Assembly (NCBI RefSeq): GCF_001298675.1
Contig: NZ_CYIG01000011.1
Location: forward strand, 1 to 64,000
Direction: 5' to 3'
Origin: Paenacidovorax caeni
Lineage (GTDB): Bacteria; Pseudomonadota; Gammaproteobacteria; Burkholderiales; Burkholderiaceae_C
DNA: 64,000 nucleotides
A program made the position numbers and the translations under genes. The notes below the pieces were generated by a model that saw only the letters and a program-made list of their open reading frames with translations, did no database searches and was not told where the DNA came from. Of this stretch, positions 16,309 through 24,906 are shown in pieces (the stretch's first letter is position 1; each line of letters begins with the position of its first letter).

Positions 16309-17016
16309 TCAGTACCCGTGCTGCGCCCGGAACGCCCGGGCCTGGCCGAAGTGGCCGCAGCCAATGAAGGGCACCGGCGGGCGCAGCGCCGACAGCGGCG
16401 AGGGGTGGTTGGCCGTGAGCACCAGGTGCCCCCGGTCTGACGGGATCAAGGCGCGCTTGGACTGCGCGTGGCTGCCCCAGAGCATGAAGACCACGGGCCG
16501 CGGCCCTTCGGCCACAGCGCGGATCACGGCGTCGGTCAGCAGCTCCCAGCCCTTGCCGGCGTGGCTGGCGGCCTGGCCCTCCTCCACGGTCAGGCAGGTG
16601 TTGAGCAACAGCACGCCGTTCAGGGCCCACTTCACCAGGCTGCCGCCGGGCTGCGGGAACGGCGGGAACGGCACGCCCAGGTCGCGCTGCATTTCCTTGA
16701 AGATGTTCTGCAGCGACGGCGGCAGGCGCACACCCGGGGCCACGGAGAATGCCAGCCCCTCGGCCTGCCCCCGGCCGTGGTACGGGTCCTGCCCCAAGAT
16801 AACCACACGCACCTCGTCGGGCGGTGTGAGCTGCAGCGCGCGCAGCGGCTGCGGCGGGAAGATGGCGGCGCCCGCCTGCAGGCGCTGCTGCAAAAAGTCC
16901 AGCAGCGCCTGCCCGCGCGGGCTGGTGAAGAAGCCGTCCACCTGCGGCTGCCAGCCGGGCGCGACGGGCCAGGCGGCCGGATCGGCACGGTCCAACTGGG
17001 TCAGGTTTTCATGCAT
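16309..17016 (-). CDS. ung: uracil-DNA glycosylase, family 1
   Basis: Ung (235 aa) removes uracil from DNA as the first step of base-excision repair. The catalytic water-activating motif GQDPYHGRGQAEGLAFSV and the DNA-intercalating motif HPSPLSALR near the C-terminus are intact; LLLNTCLTVE and VFMLWGSHAQSK are also family blocks. The ATG at 17014-17016 gives MHENLTQ. The gene converges with the Hsp70-like gene with only 11 bases between. A MITE-like element ends 16 bases upstream of the start, so the promoter probably lies within it or has been displaced. Confidence 0.95.
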   Translation of the reverse strand: MHENLTQLDRADPAAWPVAPGWQPQVDGFFTSPRGQALLDFLQQRLQAGAAIFPPQPLRALQLTPPDEVRVVILGQDPYHGRGQAEGLAFSVAPGVRLPPSLQNIFKEMQRDLGVPFPPFPQPGGSLVKWALNGVLLLNTCLTVEEGQAASHAGKGWELLTDAVIRAVAEGPRPVVFMLWGSHAQSKRALIPSDRGHLVLTANHPSPLSALRPPVPFIGCGHFGQARAFRAQHGY

Positions 17017-17031
17017 CAAATAGCCTTCTGA

Positions 17032-17297
17032 GAGCCTGTTTACGATTTTTTCATAGTGCCCGCAAGGCAGCAAAAAGCCGCAATCTAGGCGCGCGCCGCA
17101 GGACATGCTGGTGGTCTGGGCAAGGTGCGCAACGACGAGTGCGGTTTTTTGCTGCTTTGCCCGAAGGGTTGCCCCGCAAAAGTGGCATCTGCGGCGTTGC
17201 AAAGGCTCGCCGGGCCACCAGTCCGGCTGCGCTTTGCGCCTTGCACCTGCCACTTTTGCGGGGCAACGGACACTATGAAAAGATCGCAAACAGCCTC
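17032..17297. mobile_element. MITE-like element with terminal and internal inverted repeats
   Basis: The 27-base ends (17032-17058 and 17271-17297) are inverted copies matching at 24 of 27 positions, beginning GAGCCTGTTT and GAGGCTGTTT. Inside are two further inverted repeats: GCAGCAAAAAGCCGCA (17067) against TGCGGTTTTTTGCTGC (17140), and a perfect 20-base pair of arms, GTTGCCCCGCAAAAGTGGCA (17168) and its complement (17248). There is no open reading frame of note. The flanks (TGA on the left, TAA on the right) do not give a convincing target duplication. It fills most of the 314-base gap between ung and the GGDEF gene. Confidence 0.7.
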
Positions 17298-17341
17298 TAA
17301 GGCTCTTGCATCGTGCGCAAGCAGCTATTTTTACGATAGCA
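17298..17341 (-). repeat. repeat A copy 6, at the 3' end of the PAS-GGDEF gene
   Basis: In reverse orientation it reads GCTATCGTAAAAATAGCTGC and then TTGCGC. It abuts the MITE-like element. The last codons and stop of the PAS-GGDEF gene (CTA TCG TAA) fall in its AT-rich edge. Confidence 0.6.
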
Positions 17342-19604
17342 CATCCGTGCCGTCGTCGGCGCGGTTGCGTCCCGCCTGCTTGGCCCGGTACAGGTGGGCG
17401 TCGGCCTGTGCCAGCAGCGCCTCGGGGGTCGATTCACCATCGGGCACCTGGCAGGCCACGCCAGCGCTGATGGTGACCACGTCGGCCACCGACGAGGCCT
17501 TGTGCTCCAGCCCCAGCGCCTGCACGGCGCGGCACAGTGCCTGCGCCTTGTGGTACGCGCCGGCCAGGTTGCACTCGGGCAGCAGGCAGACGAACTCCTC
17601 GCCGCCGTAGCGCGCCACCAGGTCGTGCGGGCGGGCCAGGCCTGTGCGCAGCGCCGTGGCCACGGCCTTCAGGGTCTCGTCGCCCTGCGGGTGGCCGTAG
17701 CGGTCGTTGTAGCGCTTGAAGTGGTCGATGTCGAGCATGACCAGGGCCAGCGGCTTGCCGCTGCGGCGGCAGCGGCGCCACTCGGCCTGCAGCGTCGTGT
17801 CGAAGTGGCGGCGGTTGGCCAGGCCGGTCAGCCCGTCGATGTAGGCCAGCTTGCGCAGCGCCTCGCTTTGCGCCTGCTGCTCGGTGCGGTCGACGAAGGT
17901 GGCCAGAAAGTGCTGGCCAAAGACCAGCCCACCAATCGCCATGGTGCGCAGCGTGCCGTCGTGCGCGACGATGCGGTAGTCGCGCGCGGGGATCTCGCCG
18001 CCGCCGTGGGCGGCCAGCGCCATGGCCTGCTTCCAGGTGCGGCCGACGACGCGGCGGTAGTCGTCCTCGGGATAGGCGCGCAGCGTCCATTCGTGCAGCG
18101 TGGGCGTCTCGGCCTCGGTGTGGCCGAAGTCTTCGAGGAAGCGCCGGTTGCGAAAGTAAATGCGGTGCGCCTCATCCACCATGCACAAGCCGATGGGCAT
18201 GTCGTTCATCAGGTGGCGCAGCACGCGTTCGGTTTCGCGCAGCTTCAGGGCCTGCTGCGTGGCCTCGGTCACATCGCTGCTGGTGCCGATGACGCGCACC
18301 GGCCGCCCCTGCGCGTCGTGCGCGATGGCACGGCCCCGGTCGTGGAGCCAGCGGTAGCTGCCGTCCTTGCAGCGCACGCGGTGCGTGCTGTCGTAGAACG
18401 GGGCTGCGCCGTCCAGGTGGCGCTGCAGGGCCGCCCGCGCACCGACCGCATCCTCGGCATGCAGGCGCGACATCCACGCGTCCAGGCGCCCTTCCAGCGC
18501 GTCGTTGGCGTAGCCCAGCATGGCGTGCCACACGGGCGAGAAATACACGTGGCCGCTGGCCACATCCCAGTCCCACACGCCCTGGTTGGTGGCCTGCAGC
18601 GCCGCCTCTTGCGCGGCCAGCGCCTGGGCATGCTGCCAAGCCTCCACGCGCCAGCGCTGCAGCAGGTGCAACGCCGCGGCAGCGGCCAGGCCGAGCAGTA
18701 CCCAAGCCGCTCCCAGGCCAAGGGCCACGGAGCGCCAGCCCGCGAAGATGGCCTGCCAGTCCCGCCCCGCGGCGGCCACCAGCGCCTTGTCCATGCGCAG
18801 GTCGGGCGGCTGGATGGTATGGAGGGCGACGAGGCGCTGCACGCCGCCCGGCTGCGTCACGCCGCGGTACACCCCGGCCGCCTGGCCGCTGGCACGGTGC
18901 TGCATGAACACGGTGCCAGGCTGCGCCAGGTCGGCGCCAGCCGGTTCGGGCTGCTCGGCCCGCACCAGGAAGCGCAGGCCGTCGCCATGCACCAGCCCGG
19001 CCAGCATGTCGGGCGCGTAGCGCACCGAATCGAGCAGGTCGGCAAACTCCTCGGGGTCCAGCGTCGCCGTCACCACGCCCGCAAAGGCCCCCGTGGCGTC
19101 CGGGACGGGACGGGCCAGGGTGATGGCCCACACCCCCAGATCGGTGCGAAACGGGGGGCTGACCACCAGATTGCCCGTAGCCAGGGCCGCGCGCGCCGCT
19201 TGGAAGTAGGCGCGCTCGGCGAAGTTCCGGCCCACCAGTTCGGGGCGGCTGGCGGCCCGCACGGTGCCCTCGGCGTCAATCCACACCAGGGTGCGCACGC
19301 CGGTCATGGCATCGTTGAACGCCGTCAGGCGCTCATGCAGCCACACGGGGTTCACCTCGGGGAGGCCCTGCAGGTCGCGCGCCAGCGTGGTCAGGACATG
19401 GTTCACCGCGTCGAGCTGGCGCCCGAGGTTGATCTCGATGGTGCGCGCCTGGTGCGCCAGGCGCTGGCGTTCGCGCGCCTCGATCTCCTCGCGCTCCAGG
19501 TACAGGCCGACGGCCAGCAGCACGCCGAGGGCGAGCCAGCCCAGCGCGAGCGCGAACCAGGCGCGGCGCATCGGCCTGGCGGAGGAACTCTGGTGCACGG
19601 GCAA
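17331..19604 (-). CDS. membrane-bound PAS-GGDEF diguanylate cyclase
   Basis: The protein has 757 aa. A transmembrane helix (about 13-34) is followed by a periplasmic sensor region of dCache/CHASE type (about 40-270), a second membrane helix (about 290-315), two PAS/PAC domains (about 335-585) and a C-terminal GGDEF domain. The active site is intact as YGGEEF, preceded by DIDHFKRYNDRYGHPQGD. It should synthesise cyclic di-GMP in response to an external ligand. There is no EAL domain. The gene starts 20 bases after trpC ends but is unlikely to be functionally linked. Its stop lies in a repeat A copy. Confidence 0.92.
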   Translation of the reverse strand: MPVHQSSSARPMRRAWFALALGWLALGVLLAVGLYLEREEIEARERQRLAHQARTIEINLGRQLDAVNHVLTTLARDLQGLPEVNPVWLHERLTAFNDAMTGVRTLVWIDAEGTVRAASRPELVGRNFAERAYFQAARAALATGNLVVSPPFRTDLGVWAITLARPVPDATGAFAGVVTATLDPEEFADLLDSVRYAPDMLAGLVHGDGLRFLVRAEQPEPAGADLAQPGTVFMQHRASGQAAGVYRGVTQPGGVQRLVALHTIQPPDLRMDKALVAAAGRDWQAIFAGWRSVALGLGAAWVLLGLAAAAALHLLQRWRVEAWQHAQALAAQEAALQATNQGVWDWDVASGHVYFSPVWHAMLGYANDALEGRLDAWMSRLHAEDAVGARAALQRHLDGAAPFYDSTHRVRCKDGSYRWLHDRGRAIAHDAQGRPVRVIGTSSDVTEATQQALKLRETERVLRHLMNDMPIGLCMVDEAHRIYFRNRRFLEDFGHTEAETPTLHEWTLRAYPEDDYRRVVGRTWKQAMALAAHGGGEIPARDYRIVAHDGTLRTMAIGGLVFGQHFLATFVDRTEQQAQSEALRKLAYIDGLTGLANRRHFDTTLQAEWRRCRRSGKPLALVMLDIDHFKRYNDRYGHPQGDETLKAVATALRTGLARPHDLVARYGGEEFVCLLPECNLAGAYHKAQALCRAVQALGLEHKASSVADVVTISAGVACQVPDGESTPEALLAQADAHLYRAKQAGRNRADDGTDVLS

Positions 19605-19624
19605 GTCGGCCTCGGTGCGCGGAC

Positions 19625-20425
19625 TCAGCCGAACAGCCGCGCCAGCGCCAGGCCGGGGTCGTCGGCGCGCATGAAGGCCTCGCCCACCAGGAAGGCGTGG
19701 ATGCCCGCGTCGCGCATAGTCTTCACGTCGGCAGGCGCCAGGATGCCCGACTCGGTGACCAGCAGCCGGTCTGCCGGAACGCTCTTTTGCAGGTCCAGCG
19801 TGGTCTGCAACGTAACCTCGAAGGTGCGCAGGTTGCGGTTGTTGATGCCGACCAGCGGCGTCTTGAGCGCGAGCGCGCGCTCCAGCTCGGCGCCGTCGTG
19901 CACCTCCACCAGCACGGCCATGTCCAGCCCGTAGGCGATGGCTTCGAGGTCGCGCATCTGCGCGTCGTCAAGGCAGGCTGCAATGAGCAGGATGGCGTCC
20001 GCGCCCATGGCCCGGGCCTCGTAGACCTGGTAGGGGTCGATCATGAAGTCCTTGCGCAGCACCGGCAGGTTGCAACTGGCGCGCGCCTGCTTCAAATAAT
20101 CGACGCTGCCCTGGAAGAACTGGCGGTCCGTCAGCACCGACAGGCAGGCCGCGCTGACCTTGCCGTCGCCCTCGGCGTAGCTCTGGGCGATGTCGGCGGG
20201 AATGAAGTCGGCGCGCAGCACGCCCTTGCTCGGGCTGGCCTTCTTGACCTCGGCGATCACGGCGGCTTGGCCCTTGGCGATTTTGGCGCGCAGCGCGCCC
20301 TCGAAGTCGCGCGTGAGCACGCGGCTCTCGGCGTCGGCGCGCAGTGCGGCCAGGGAGATGCGCTTTTGCGCGGCGGCCACTTCCTCGCGCTTGACGGCGA
20401 CGATTTGGTTCAGGATGTCACTCAT
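19625..20425 (-). CDS. trpC: indole-3-glycerol phosphate synthase
   Basis: TrpC (266 aa, single-domain form) converts carboxyphenylamino-deoxyribulose phosphate to indole-3-glycerol phosphate. The conserved elements are visible: KREEVAAAQ at the start, [15 protein letters not shown] (catalytic Lys region), [61 protein letters not shown] and TESGI. The ATG at 20425 lies within the 3' end of the preceding 46-codon gene (8-base overlap). trpD lies upstream on the same strand; trpE, trpG, trpA, trpB and trpF are not in the window. Confidence 0.96.
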   Translation of the reverse strand: MSDILNQIVAVKREEVAAAQKRISLAALRADAESRVLTRDFEGALRAKIAKGQAAVIAEVKKASPSKGVLRADFIPADIAQSYAEGDGKVSAACLSVLTDRQFFQGSVDYLKQARASCNLPVLRKDFMIDPYQVYEARAMGADAILLIAACLDDAQMRDLEAIAYGLDMAVLVEVHDGAELERALALKTPLVGINNRNLRTFEVTLQTTLDLQKSVPADRLLVTESGILAPADVKTMRDAGIHAFLVGEAFMRADDPGLALARLFG

Positions 20426-20558
20426 GGGAATCTGCCTTGCCAGCCGCCGGCGGCGGCTGCTGAAGTATCTTGATGAACACGCGGTGCATGGCCACGCCGA
20501 CGACGATGAACAGCGCCGAAATGCCCAGCGCGATCCAGAGGCCGGGGTCGTGCCACAT
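20418..20558 (-). CDS. 46-aa single-span membrane protein between trpD and trpC
   Basis: The 46-codon frame begins [20 protein letters not shown], with one clear membrane helix (residues about 7-27), and ends with a soluble proline-rich tail ([14 protein letters not shown]). The stop overlaps the start of trpC by 8 bases, so translation may couple to trpC. I recognise no family and see only a weak ribosome site. It is supported by its good hydrophobic profile and by the overlap; conservation would need to confirm it. Confidence 0.6.
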   Translation of the reverse strand: MWHDPGLWIALGISALFIVVGVAMHRVFIKILQQPPPAAGKADSHE

Positions 20559-20582
20559 ATCAGGTATCGATGGCGCTGGCGC

Positions 20583-20723
20583 GCCACCCGCAGCCCATGA
20601 AACCGGCGCGGCCCAGGCCAGGCAGCCGCGGAGCTGGCTTTGCCAGGCCGCTGGCTGCGTCCCCCTCCCACGCGCAGCGTGAGAGAGGGGGAAGGCGCCG
20701 AAGGCGACTCAGGGGGTGCTTCA
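20583..20723 (-). repeat. repeat B copy 1, between trpD and the 46-codon gene
   Basis: On the minus strand it reads CACCCCCTGAGTCGCC, then a GC-rich hairpin region, then GGCCGCGCCGGTTTCATGGG and CTGCGGG. It shares its ends and order with the copies at 24778 and 33743. It fills nearly the whole 167-base gap. Confidence 0.7.
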
Positions 20724-20725
20724 TT

Positions 20726-21760
20726 TCAAACCGCCAGTGCGTGCGTGCGCGTGACGAGCTGCTCCAGCTTGGCCTTGGCCGCGCCAGAGTCGATGGCGGC
20801 GCGCGCGCGCGCGATGCCTGCGGTGATGTCGCCCACAACGTTGGCGGCATACAGCGCCACGCCCGCGTTCAGGCAAACGATCTCGCGCGCCGGCCCTTGC
20901 TCGCCCGCCAGCACGCCCAGCAGCAGGGTGCGCGACTGCTCGGGCGTCTCGACCTTGAGCGCACGGTTGCTGACCATGGCCATGCCGAAGTCCTCGGGGT
21001 GGATCTCGTACTCGGTGATCTCGCCGTTCTTCAGCTCGCCCACCATGGTGGACGCGCCCAGGCTGACTTCGTCCATGCCGTCGCGGCCATAGACCACCAG
21101 CGCGTGCTCGGCGCCCAGGCGCTGCAGCGCGCGCACCTGAATCCCCACGAGGTCGGGGTGGAACACGCCCATGAGGATGTTGGGCGCACCCGCCGGGTTG
21201 GTCAGCGGGCCGAGGATGTTGAAGAGGGTGCGCACGCCCAGCTCCTTGCGCACCGGCGCCACGTTCTTCATGGCGGGGTGGTGGTTGGGCGCGAACATGA
21301 AGCCAATGCCCACCTCGGCGATGCACTGGGCGATCTTCTCGGGCGTGAGGTTGAGGTGCACACCCAGCGCCTCCATGACGTCGGCACTGCCGCTCTTGCT
21401 GGAAACGCTGCGCCCGCCGTGCTTGCTGACCTTGGCGCCCGCCGCCGCCGCCACGAACATGGCGCAGGTGGAGATGTTGAAGGTGTTGGCGCCATCGCCG
21501 CCGGTCCCCACGATGTCCACCAGGTGGCGGGTGTCGGGCACGTGCACCTTGGTGGAGAACTCGCGCATGACCTGCGCGGCGGCGGTGATTTCGCCGATCG
21601 TTTCCTTCTTCACACGCAGCCCGGTGATGATCGCGGCCGTCATCACGGGCGAGAGCTCGCCGCTCATGACCATGCGCATCAGGTGCAGCATTTCGTCATG
21701 GAAGATTTCGCGGTGCTCGATGGTGCGCTGCAGCGCCTCCTGGGGGGTGATCTTGTGCAT
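20726..21760 (-). CDS. trpD: anthranilate phosphoribosyltransferase
   Basis: TrpD (344 aa) joins anthranilate to PRPP in tryptophan synthesis. The PRPP-binding loop [61 protein letters not shown] and [11 protein letters not shown] are all intact. The ATG at 21758-21760 gives [12 protein letters not shown]. In many related genomes trpE and trpG stand upstream; here the upstream neighbour is ackA, separated by 195 bases containing a repeat A copy. Confidence 0.96.
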   Translation of the reverse strand: MHKITPQEALQRTIEHREIFHDEMLHLMRMVMSGELSPVMTAAIITGLRVKKETIGEITAAAQVMREFSTKVHVPDTRHLVDIVGTGGDGANTFNISTCAMFVAAAAGAKVSKHGGRSVSSKSGSADVMEALGVHLNLTPEKIAQCIAEVGIGFMFAPNHHPAMKNVAPVRKELGVRTLFNILGPLTNPAGAPNILMGVFHPDLVGIQVRALQRLGAEHALVVYGRDGMDEVSLGASTMVGELKNGEITEYEIHPEDFGMAMVSNRALKVETPEQSRTLLLGVLAGEQGPAREIVCLNAGVALYAANVVGDITAGIARARAAIDSGAAKAKLEQLVTRTHALAV

Positions 21761-21870
21761 GGTGGTCTTTATCTGGTGGAGCGCCGCTGCGCGCTGCAGC
21801 TGGCGCAAGCAGGGCAGCGCGGGCTGCTCACGCAAGATTATCGCGCGGCCATGGCAATACGATGGGAATG

Positions 21871-21917
21871 CACCCAGCCCCTTGGATGGCAAGCGCCAGC
21901 AGCTATCAAAAAAAGAG
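21871..21917 (-). repeat. repeat A copy 7, upstream of trpD
   Basis: In reverse orientation it reads TTTTTTTGATAGCTGCTGGC, then GCTTGCCATCCAAGGGGCTGG. It lies in the 195-base gap between ackA and trpD, so it would be transcribed in the trpD leader. The rest of that gap shows nothing recognisable. Confidence 0.75.
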
Positions 21918-21955
21918 CGCAAGCACGCACCAAGCGGGGCCCACCCGCGCGCAGA

Positions 21956-23173
21956 TCACGTCTCTGCAGCGCGGTCCAACGCCTGGCCCGACTCCAGCAG
22001 CGCCGCCGCCTCGCGAGCGGCCACGCGGCCTTCGTCGGTGGGCACGACCCAGATTTCCACCCGGCTGTCAGGCGCGTGGATGGCCCAGGCCGCGTGGCCA
22101 TCGGCCTGGCGGTTGCGCTGCGCGTCGATGCGCAGGCCCGTCCATGCCAGGCGGTTGCACACCTGCTCGCGCAGCACGGCGTCGTTCTCGCCGATGCCGC
22201 CGCTGAAGGCCAGCACGTCCAGGCCGTCCAGGCAGGCGATCAGCGCACCGGTCTCGCGCACCACACGGTGCGTGAACTGGGCGATGGCGCGCTGCGCATC
22301 GGCGCTGCCGTCGGCGCGCAGCGCGCGCATGTCGGCCGAGATGCCGGACACGCCGAGCAGGCCGCTTTGCTTGTACAGCAGCTTCTCGATGCGCCCGTGG
22401 TCCCAGCCCTGCTCCAGCAGGTACAGCAGCACGCCGGCGTCCAGGGAGCCGCTGCGTGTGCCCATCATTAGGCCGTCCAGCGCAGAAAAACCCATGGTGG
22501 TGGCCACGCTCACACCGTCCTTGCAGGCGCACAGGCTGGCACCGTTGCCCAGGTGGGCCATGACCACGCGGCCGCGCCCACGCAGGGTCTGCGCGTGCAG
22601 CACCGACATGACGTACTGGTACGACAGGCCATGGAAGCCGTAGCGGCGCACGCCCTGCTCGCGCAGCGCACGCGGCAGCGCGAAGGCGTAGTCCACCTCG
22701 GGCATGTTGGCGTGGAAGGCGGTGTCGAAACAGGCCACCTGCGGCAGCTCGGGGAAAGCAGCGCGGAACTGGCGGATGCCCGCCAGGTTGTGCGGCTGGT
22801 GCAGCGGCGCGAGCGAATTGAAGCGCGCCAGCTGTTCCAGCACCGCGTCGGTCACGTACACGCTCTCGGTGAACACGCCGCCGCCATGCACCACGCGATG
22901 CGCCACAGCCTGGATGTCAGCCCCCTGCAGCGACTGCACCAGGACGCGCAGACGCTCCAGTGCCACGGCGAAGGAGGAAGCCGCCCCGGCAGGCACGCCC
23001 AACGCCTCCTGCTGCTTCTGGCCCTGGTACTTCCAGTCCATGACCGGGCTGCCGCCCGGCTCCAGGCCCTGGACGCAGCCCGAGAGCACGTGGGGCTGCA
23101 CCTGCCCGTCCTGGAGCGGGTGCAGCGAGAACTTGAGCGAGGAAGATCCGGCGTTGACGGCGAGGATGGCCAT
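21956..23173 (-). CDS. ackA: acetate (or butyrate/propionate) kinase
   Basis: The protein has 405 aa, ASKHA fold. It interconverts acyl phosphate plus ADP and carboxylate plus ATP. Visible motifs are the VNAGSSSLKFSL start, AHRVVHGGG, FDTAFHANMP, YGFHGLSYQYV, AHLGNGASLCACKDGVSVATTMGFSALDGLMMGTRSG and AFSGGIGEN. It pairs with the MaoC-phosphotransacylase gene just upstream on the same strand, together forming an acyl-CoA to acid plus ATP pathway. The gap between them (120 bases) holds a large hairpin built from two opposite repeat A copies. Confidence 0.93.
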   Translation of the reverse strand: MAILAVNAGSSSLKFSLHPLQDGQVQPHVLSGCVQGLEPGGSPVMDWKYQGQKQQEALGVPAGAASSFAVALERLRVLVQSLQGADIQAVAHRVVHGGGVFTESVYVTDAVLEQLARFNSLAPLHQPHNLAGIRQFRAAFPELPQVACFDTAFHANMPEVDYAFALPRALREQGVRRYGFHGLSYQYVMSVLHAQTLRGRGRVVMAHLGNGASLCACKDGVSVATTMGFSALDGLMMGTRSGSLDAGVLLYLLEQGWDHGRIEKLLYKQSGLLGVSGISADMRALRADGSADAQRAIAQFTHRVVRETGALIACLDGLDVLAFSGGIGENDAVLREQVCNRLAWTGLRIDAQRNRQADGHAAWAIHAPDSRVEIWVVPTDEGRVAAREAAALLESGQALDRAAET

Positions 23174-23187
23174 GGTCGATCCTTGAG

Positions 23188-23290
23188 TGCTTTAAAAACA
23201 ATAGCTGCTAGCGCTTACCCTTCAAGGCTTTGCGATAAAAAAGTACCGCAAAACCATGAAAGAAGAGCGCTAGCAGCTCCTTTTTTTGAC
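23188..23290. repeat. repeat A copies 8a/8b: inverted pair forming a hairpin between pta and ackA
   Basis: Arms AGCTGCTAGCGCT (23203-23215) and AGCGCTAGCAGCT (23266-23278) pair, and TTTGCG with CGCAAA pairs inside the loop. On the plus strand the right arm is followed by seven T, and on the minus strand the left arm is followed by ATTGTTTTT. It could act as a terminator in either direction and so reduce ackA expression relative to the upstream gene. Confidence 0.7.
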
Positions 23291-23293
23291 GAA

Positions 23294-24727
23294 TCAGCTG
23301 TGCTTCCAGGCGTTCTCGGCCTGGCGCTTGCGCTGGTCGTGCGCAGCCAGCAGCGCCAGCACGGCCGAGGCGACGCGCGCCATCGGGCCGTCGGCACGGC
23401 TGGTCAGGGCGATGGGCACGCGCGCGCCCAGCACCAGGCCAGAGCCGCTGGCACCGGCCATGTATTCCAGCTGCTTGGCCACCATGTTGCCGCTCTCCAG
23501 GTTCGGCACGGCGAGGATGTCGGCCTGGCCCGCCACGTCGGAGGCGATGCCCTTGATGCGCACGGCTTCCATGGAGATGGCGTTGTCAAAGGCCAGCGGG
23601 CCGTCGAGCAGGCCGCCCTTGATTTGGCCGCGGTCGGCCATCTTGCACAGCGCGGCGGCGTCGATGGTCGAGGGGATCGACGGCGTCACGGTCTCGACCG
23701 CCGAGAGGATGGCCACCTTGGGCTGCTCGTTGCCCATGATGCGCGCGAACTCGATGGCGTTCTGGATGATGTCGGCCTTCTCCGCCAGCGTGGGCTGGAT
23801 GTTGATGGCCGCGTCGGTGACGATGATGGGCTTGGGGTACAGCGGCACGTCGAAGCGGAACACATGCGACAGGCGGCGGCCGCTGCGCAGCGCGGGCTGC
23901 GCCAGGATGGCCTTGAGCATTTCGTCGGTGTGCAGGCTGCCCTTCATGACGATCTCGACCTCGCGGCGCGCGGCCATGGCGGCGGCCAGTTCGGCGGCAG
24001 CGTGGCTGTGCTCCACGGAGACGATCTCGGCGCCTTCGAGGCTGATGCCGGCCTCTTCCGCCACGCGGCGGATGCGGCCCTCGGGGCCGATCAGCACGGG
24101 CTTGATCAGGCCGTGGCTGGCGGCGTCCATGGCGCCAGAGAGCGAGCCCTCGTCGCAGGGGTGCACCACGGCGCAGCGCACGGCTTCCAGGCCTTCGGCG
24201 CGTGCCAGCAGGTCGTTGAAGCGTGCCTCGGGGTCAAACAGCTGAATCTGCGGCGCATTCACCTTGGGCACGCGCACCTTCTGCGTCGGCGGCATCAGGT
24301 TGGCATCGCCCTTGAGCACGGTCTCGCCCTTCTGGTTGGTGACCAGGCAGCTCATCTTCACGCGCTTCTTCTCATCGTCCTTCTCGCTCACGGTGGCCAG
24401 CACGGTGAGCGTGTCGCCGATGCGCACCGGCTTGGTGAACTTCAGCTCCTGGCCCAGGTAAATGGTGCCGGGGCCGGGGAACTGCGTGCCGAACAGCGCC
24501 GAGATCAGCGCCGCACCCAGCATGCCGTGGGCAATGACGCCGTGGAACATGGTGGCGTCGGCGTACTCGGGGTTCAGGTGGGCGGGGTTGATGTCGCCCG
24601 AGACGGCGGCAAACGCCTGGATGTCCTCCAGCGTCACCGTGCGCAGCAGGCGCGCGCTGCTGCCCACGCTCAGCTCGTCATAAGTGACGTTTTCCATCCA
24701 CTCGATATCGCTCGCATTGGTGTTCAT
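23294..24727 (-). CDS. MaoC-like hydratase / phosphate acyltransferase fusion
   Basis: The protein has 477 aa. Residues about 15-150 form a MaoC hot-dog domain with the hydratase signature (FAAVSGDINPAHLNPEYA...FHGVIAHGM; Asp and His are present). Residues about 165-477 form a phosphate acetyl/butyryl-transferase (MKGSLHTDEMLKAIL, FRFDVPLYPKPIIVTDAAINI, VPNLESGNMVAKQLEYMAGA). This fusion is known in many Proteobacteria as a bifunctional enoyl-CoA hydratase/phosphate acetyltransferase. It would act with AckA on short-chain acyl-CoA. The ATG at 24725-24727 gives MNTNASDIEWMENVTYDEL. Confidence 0.92.
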   Translation of the reverse strand: MNTNASDIEWMENVTYDELSVGSSARLLRTVTLEDIQAFAAVSGDINPAHLNPEYADATMFHGVIAHGMLGAALISALFGTQFPGPGTIYLGQELKFTKPVRIGDTLTVLATVSEKDDEKKRVKMSCLVTNQKGETVLKGDANLMPPTQKVRVPKVNAPQIQLFDPEARFNDLLARAEGLEAVRCAVVHPCDEGSLSGAMDAASHGLIKPVLIGPEGRIRRVAEEAGISLEGAEIVSVEHSHAAAELAAAMAARREVEIVMKGSLHTDEMLKAILAQPALRSGRRLSHVFRFDVPLYPKPIIVTDAAINIQPTLAEKADIIQNAIEFARIMGNEQPKVAILSAVETVTPSIPSTIDAAALCKMADRGQIKGGLLDGPLAFDNAISMEAVRIKGIASDVAGQADILAVPNLESGNMVAKQLEYMAGASGSGLVLGARVPIALTSRADGPMARVASAVLALLAAHDQRKRQAENAWKHS

Positions 24728-24777
24728 ATGCACTGCTCCGTCATTCAAAAATTCAAAAAAGGCCCACAACCGTTCGC

Positions 24778-24904
24778 AACCGGCGCGCCCCATGCCAGCA
24801 GACGCCGCGCAAGGGCCGCCCCGCCGCGCTGGCGTCGTCCCCCTGCCCGTAGCGCTGCGCGCTGCGAGAGCGGGGGGAAGGCGCGCAGCGCCTCAGGGGG
24901 GTGT
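24778..24904 (-). repeat. repeat B copy 2, between fabI and the MaoC-Pta gene
   Basis: On the minus strand it reads CACCCCCCTGAGGCGC, then TTCCCCCCGCTCTCGCAGCG, then GGCGGCCCTTGCGCGGCGTC and CTGCTGGCATGGGGCGCGCC. The second part matches the copy at 33743 closely. It occupies most of the 179-base intergenic gap. Confidence 0.7.
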
Positions 24905-24906
24905 CG

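Noticed and set aside
16309-17289. N-terminally extended ung frame reaching into the MITE-like element
   Set aside because: The extension is element sequence with no Ung homology; MHENLTQ is a normal start.
19970-20000. L-L-I-A-A-C-L in TrpC as another repeat A insert
   Set aside because: This is a natural conserved strand of TrpC; the DNA lacks the AGCTGC...GCGCTTG core.
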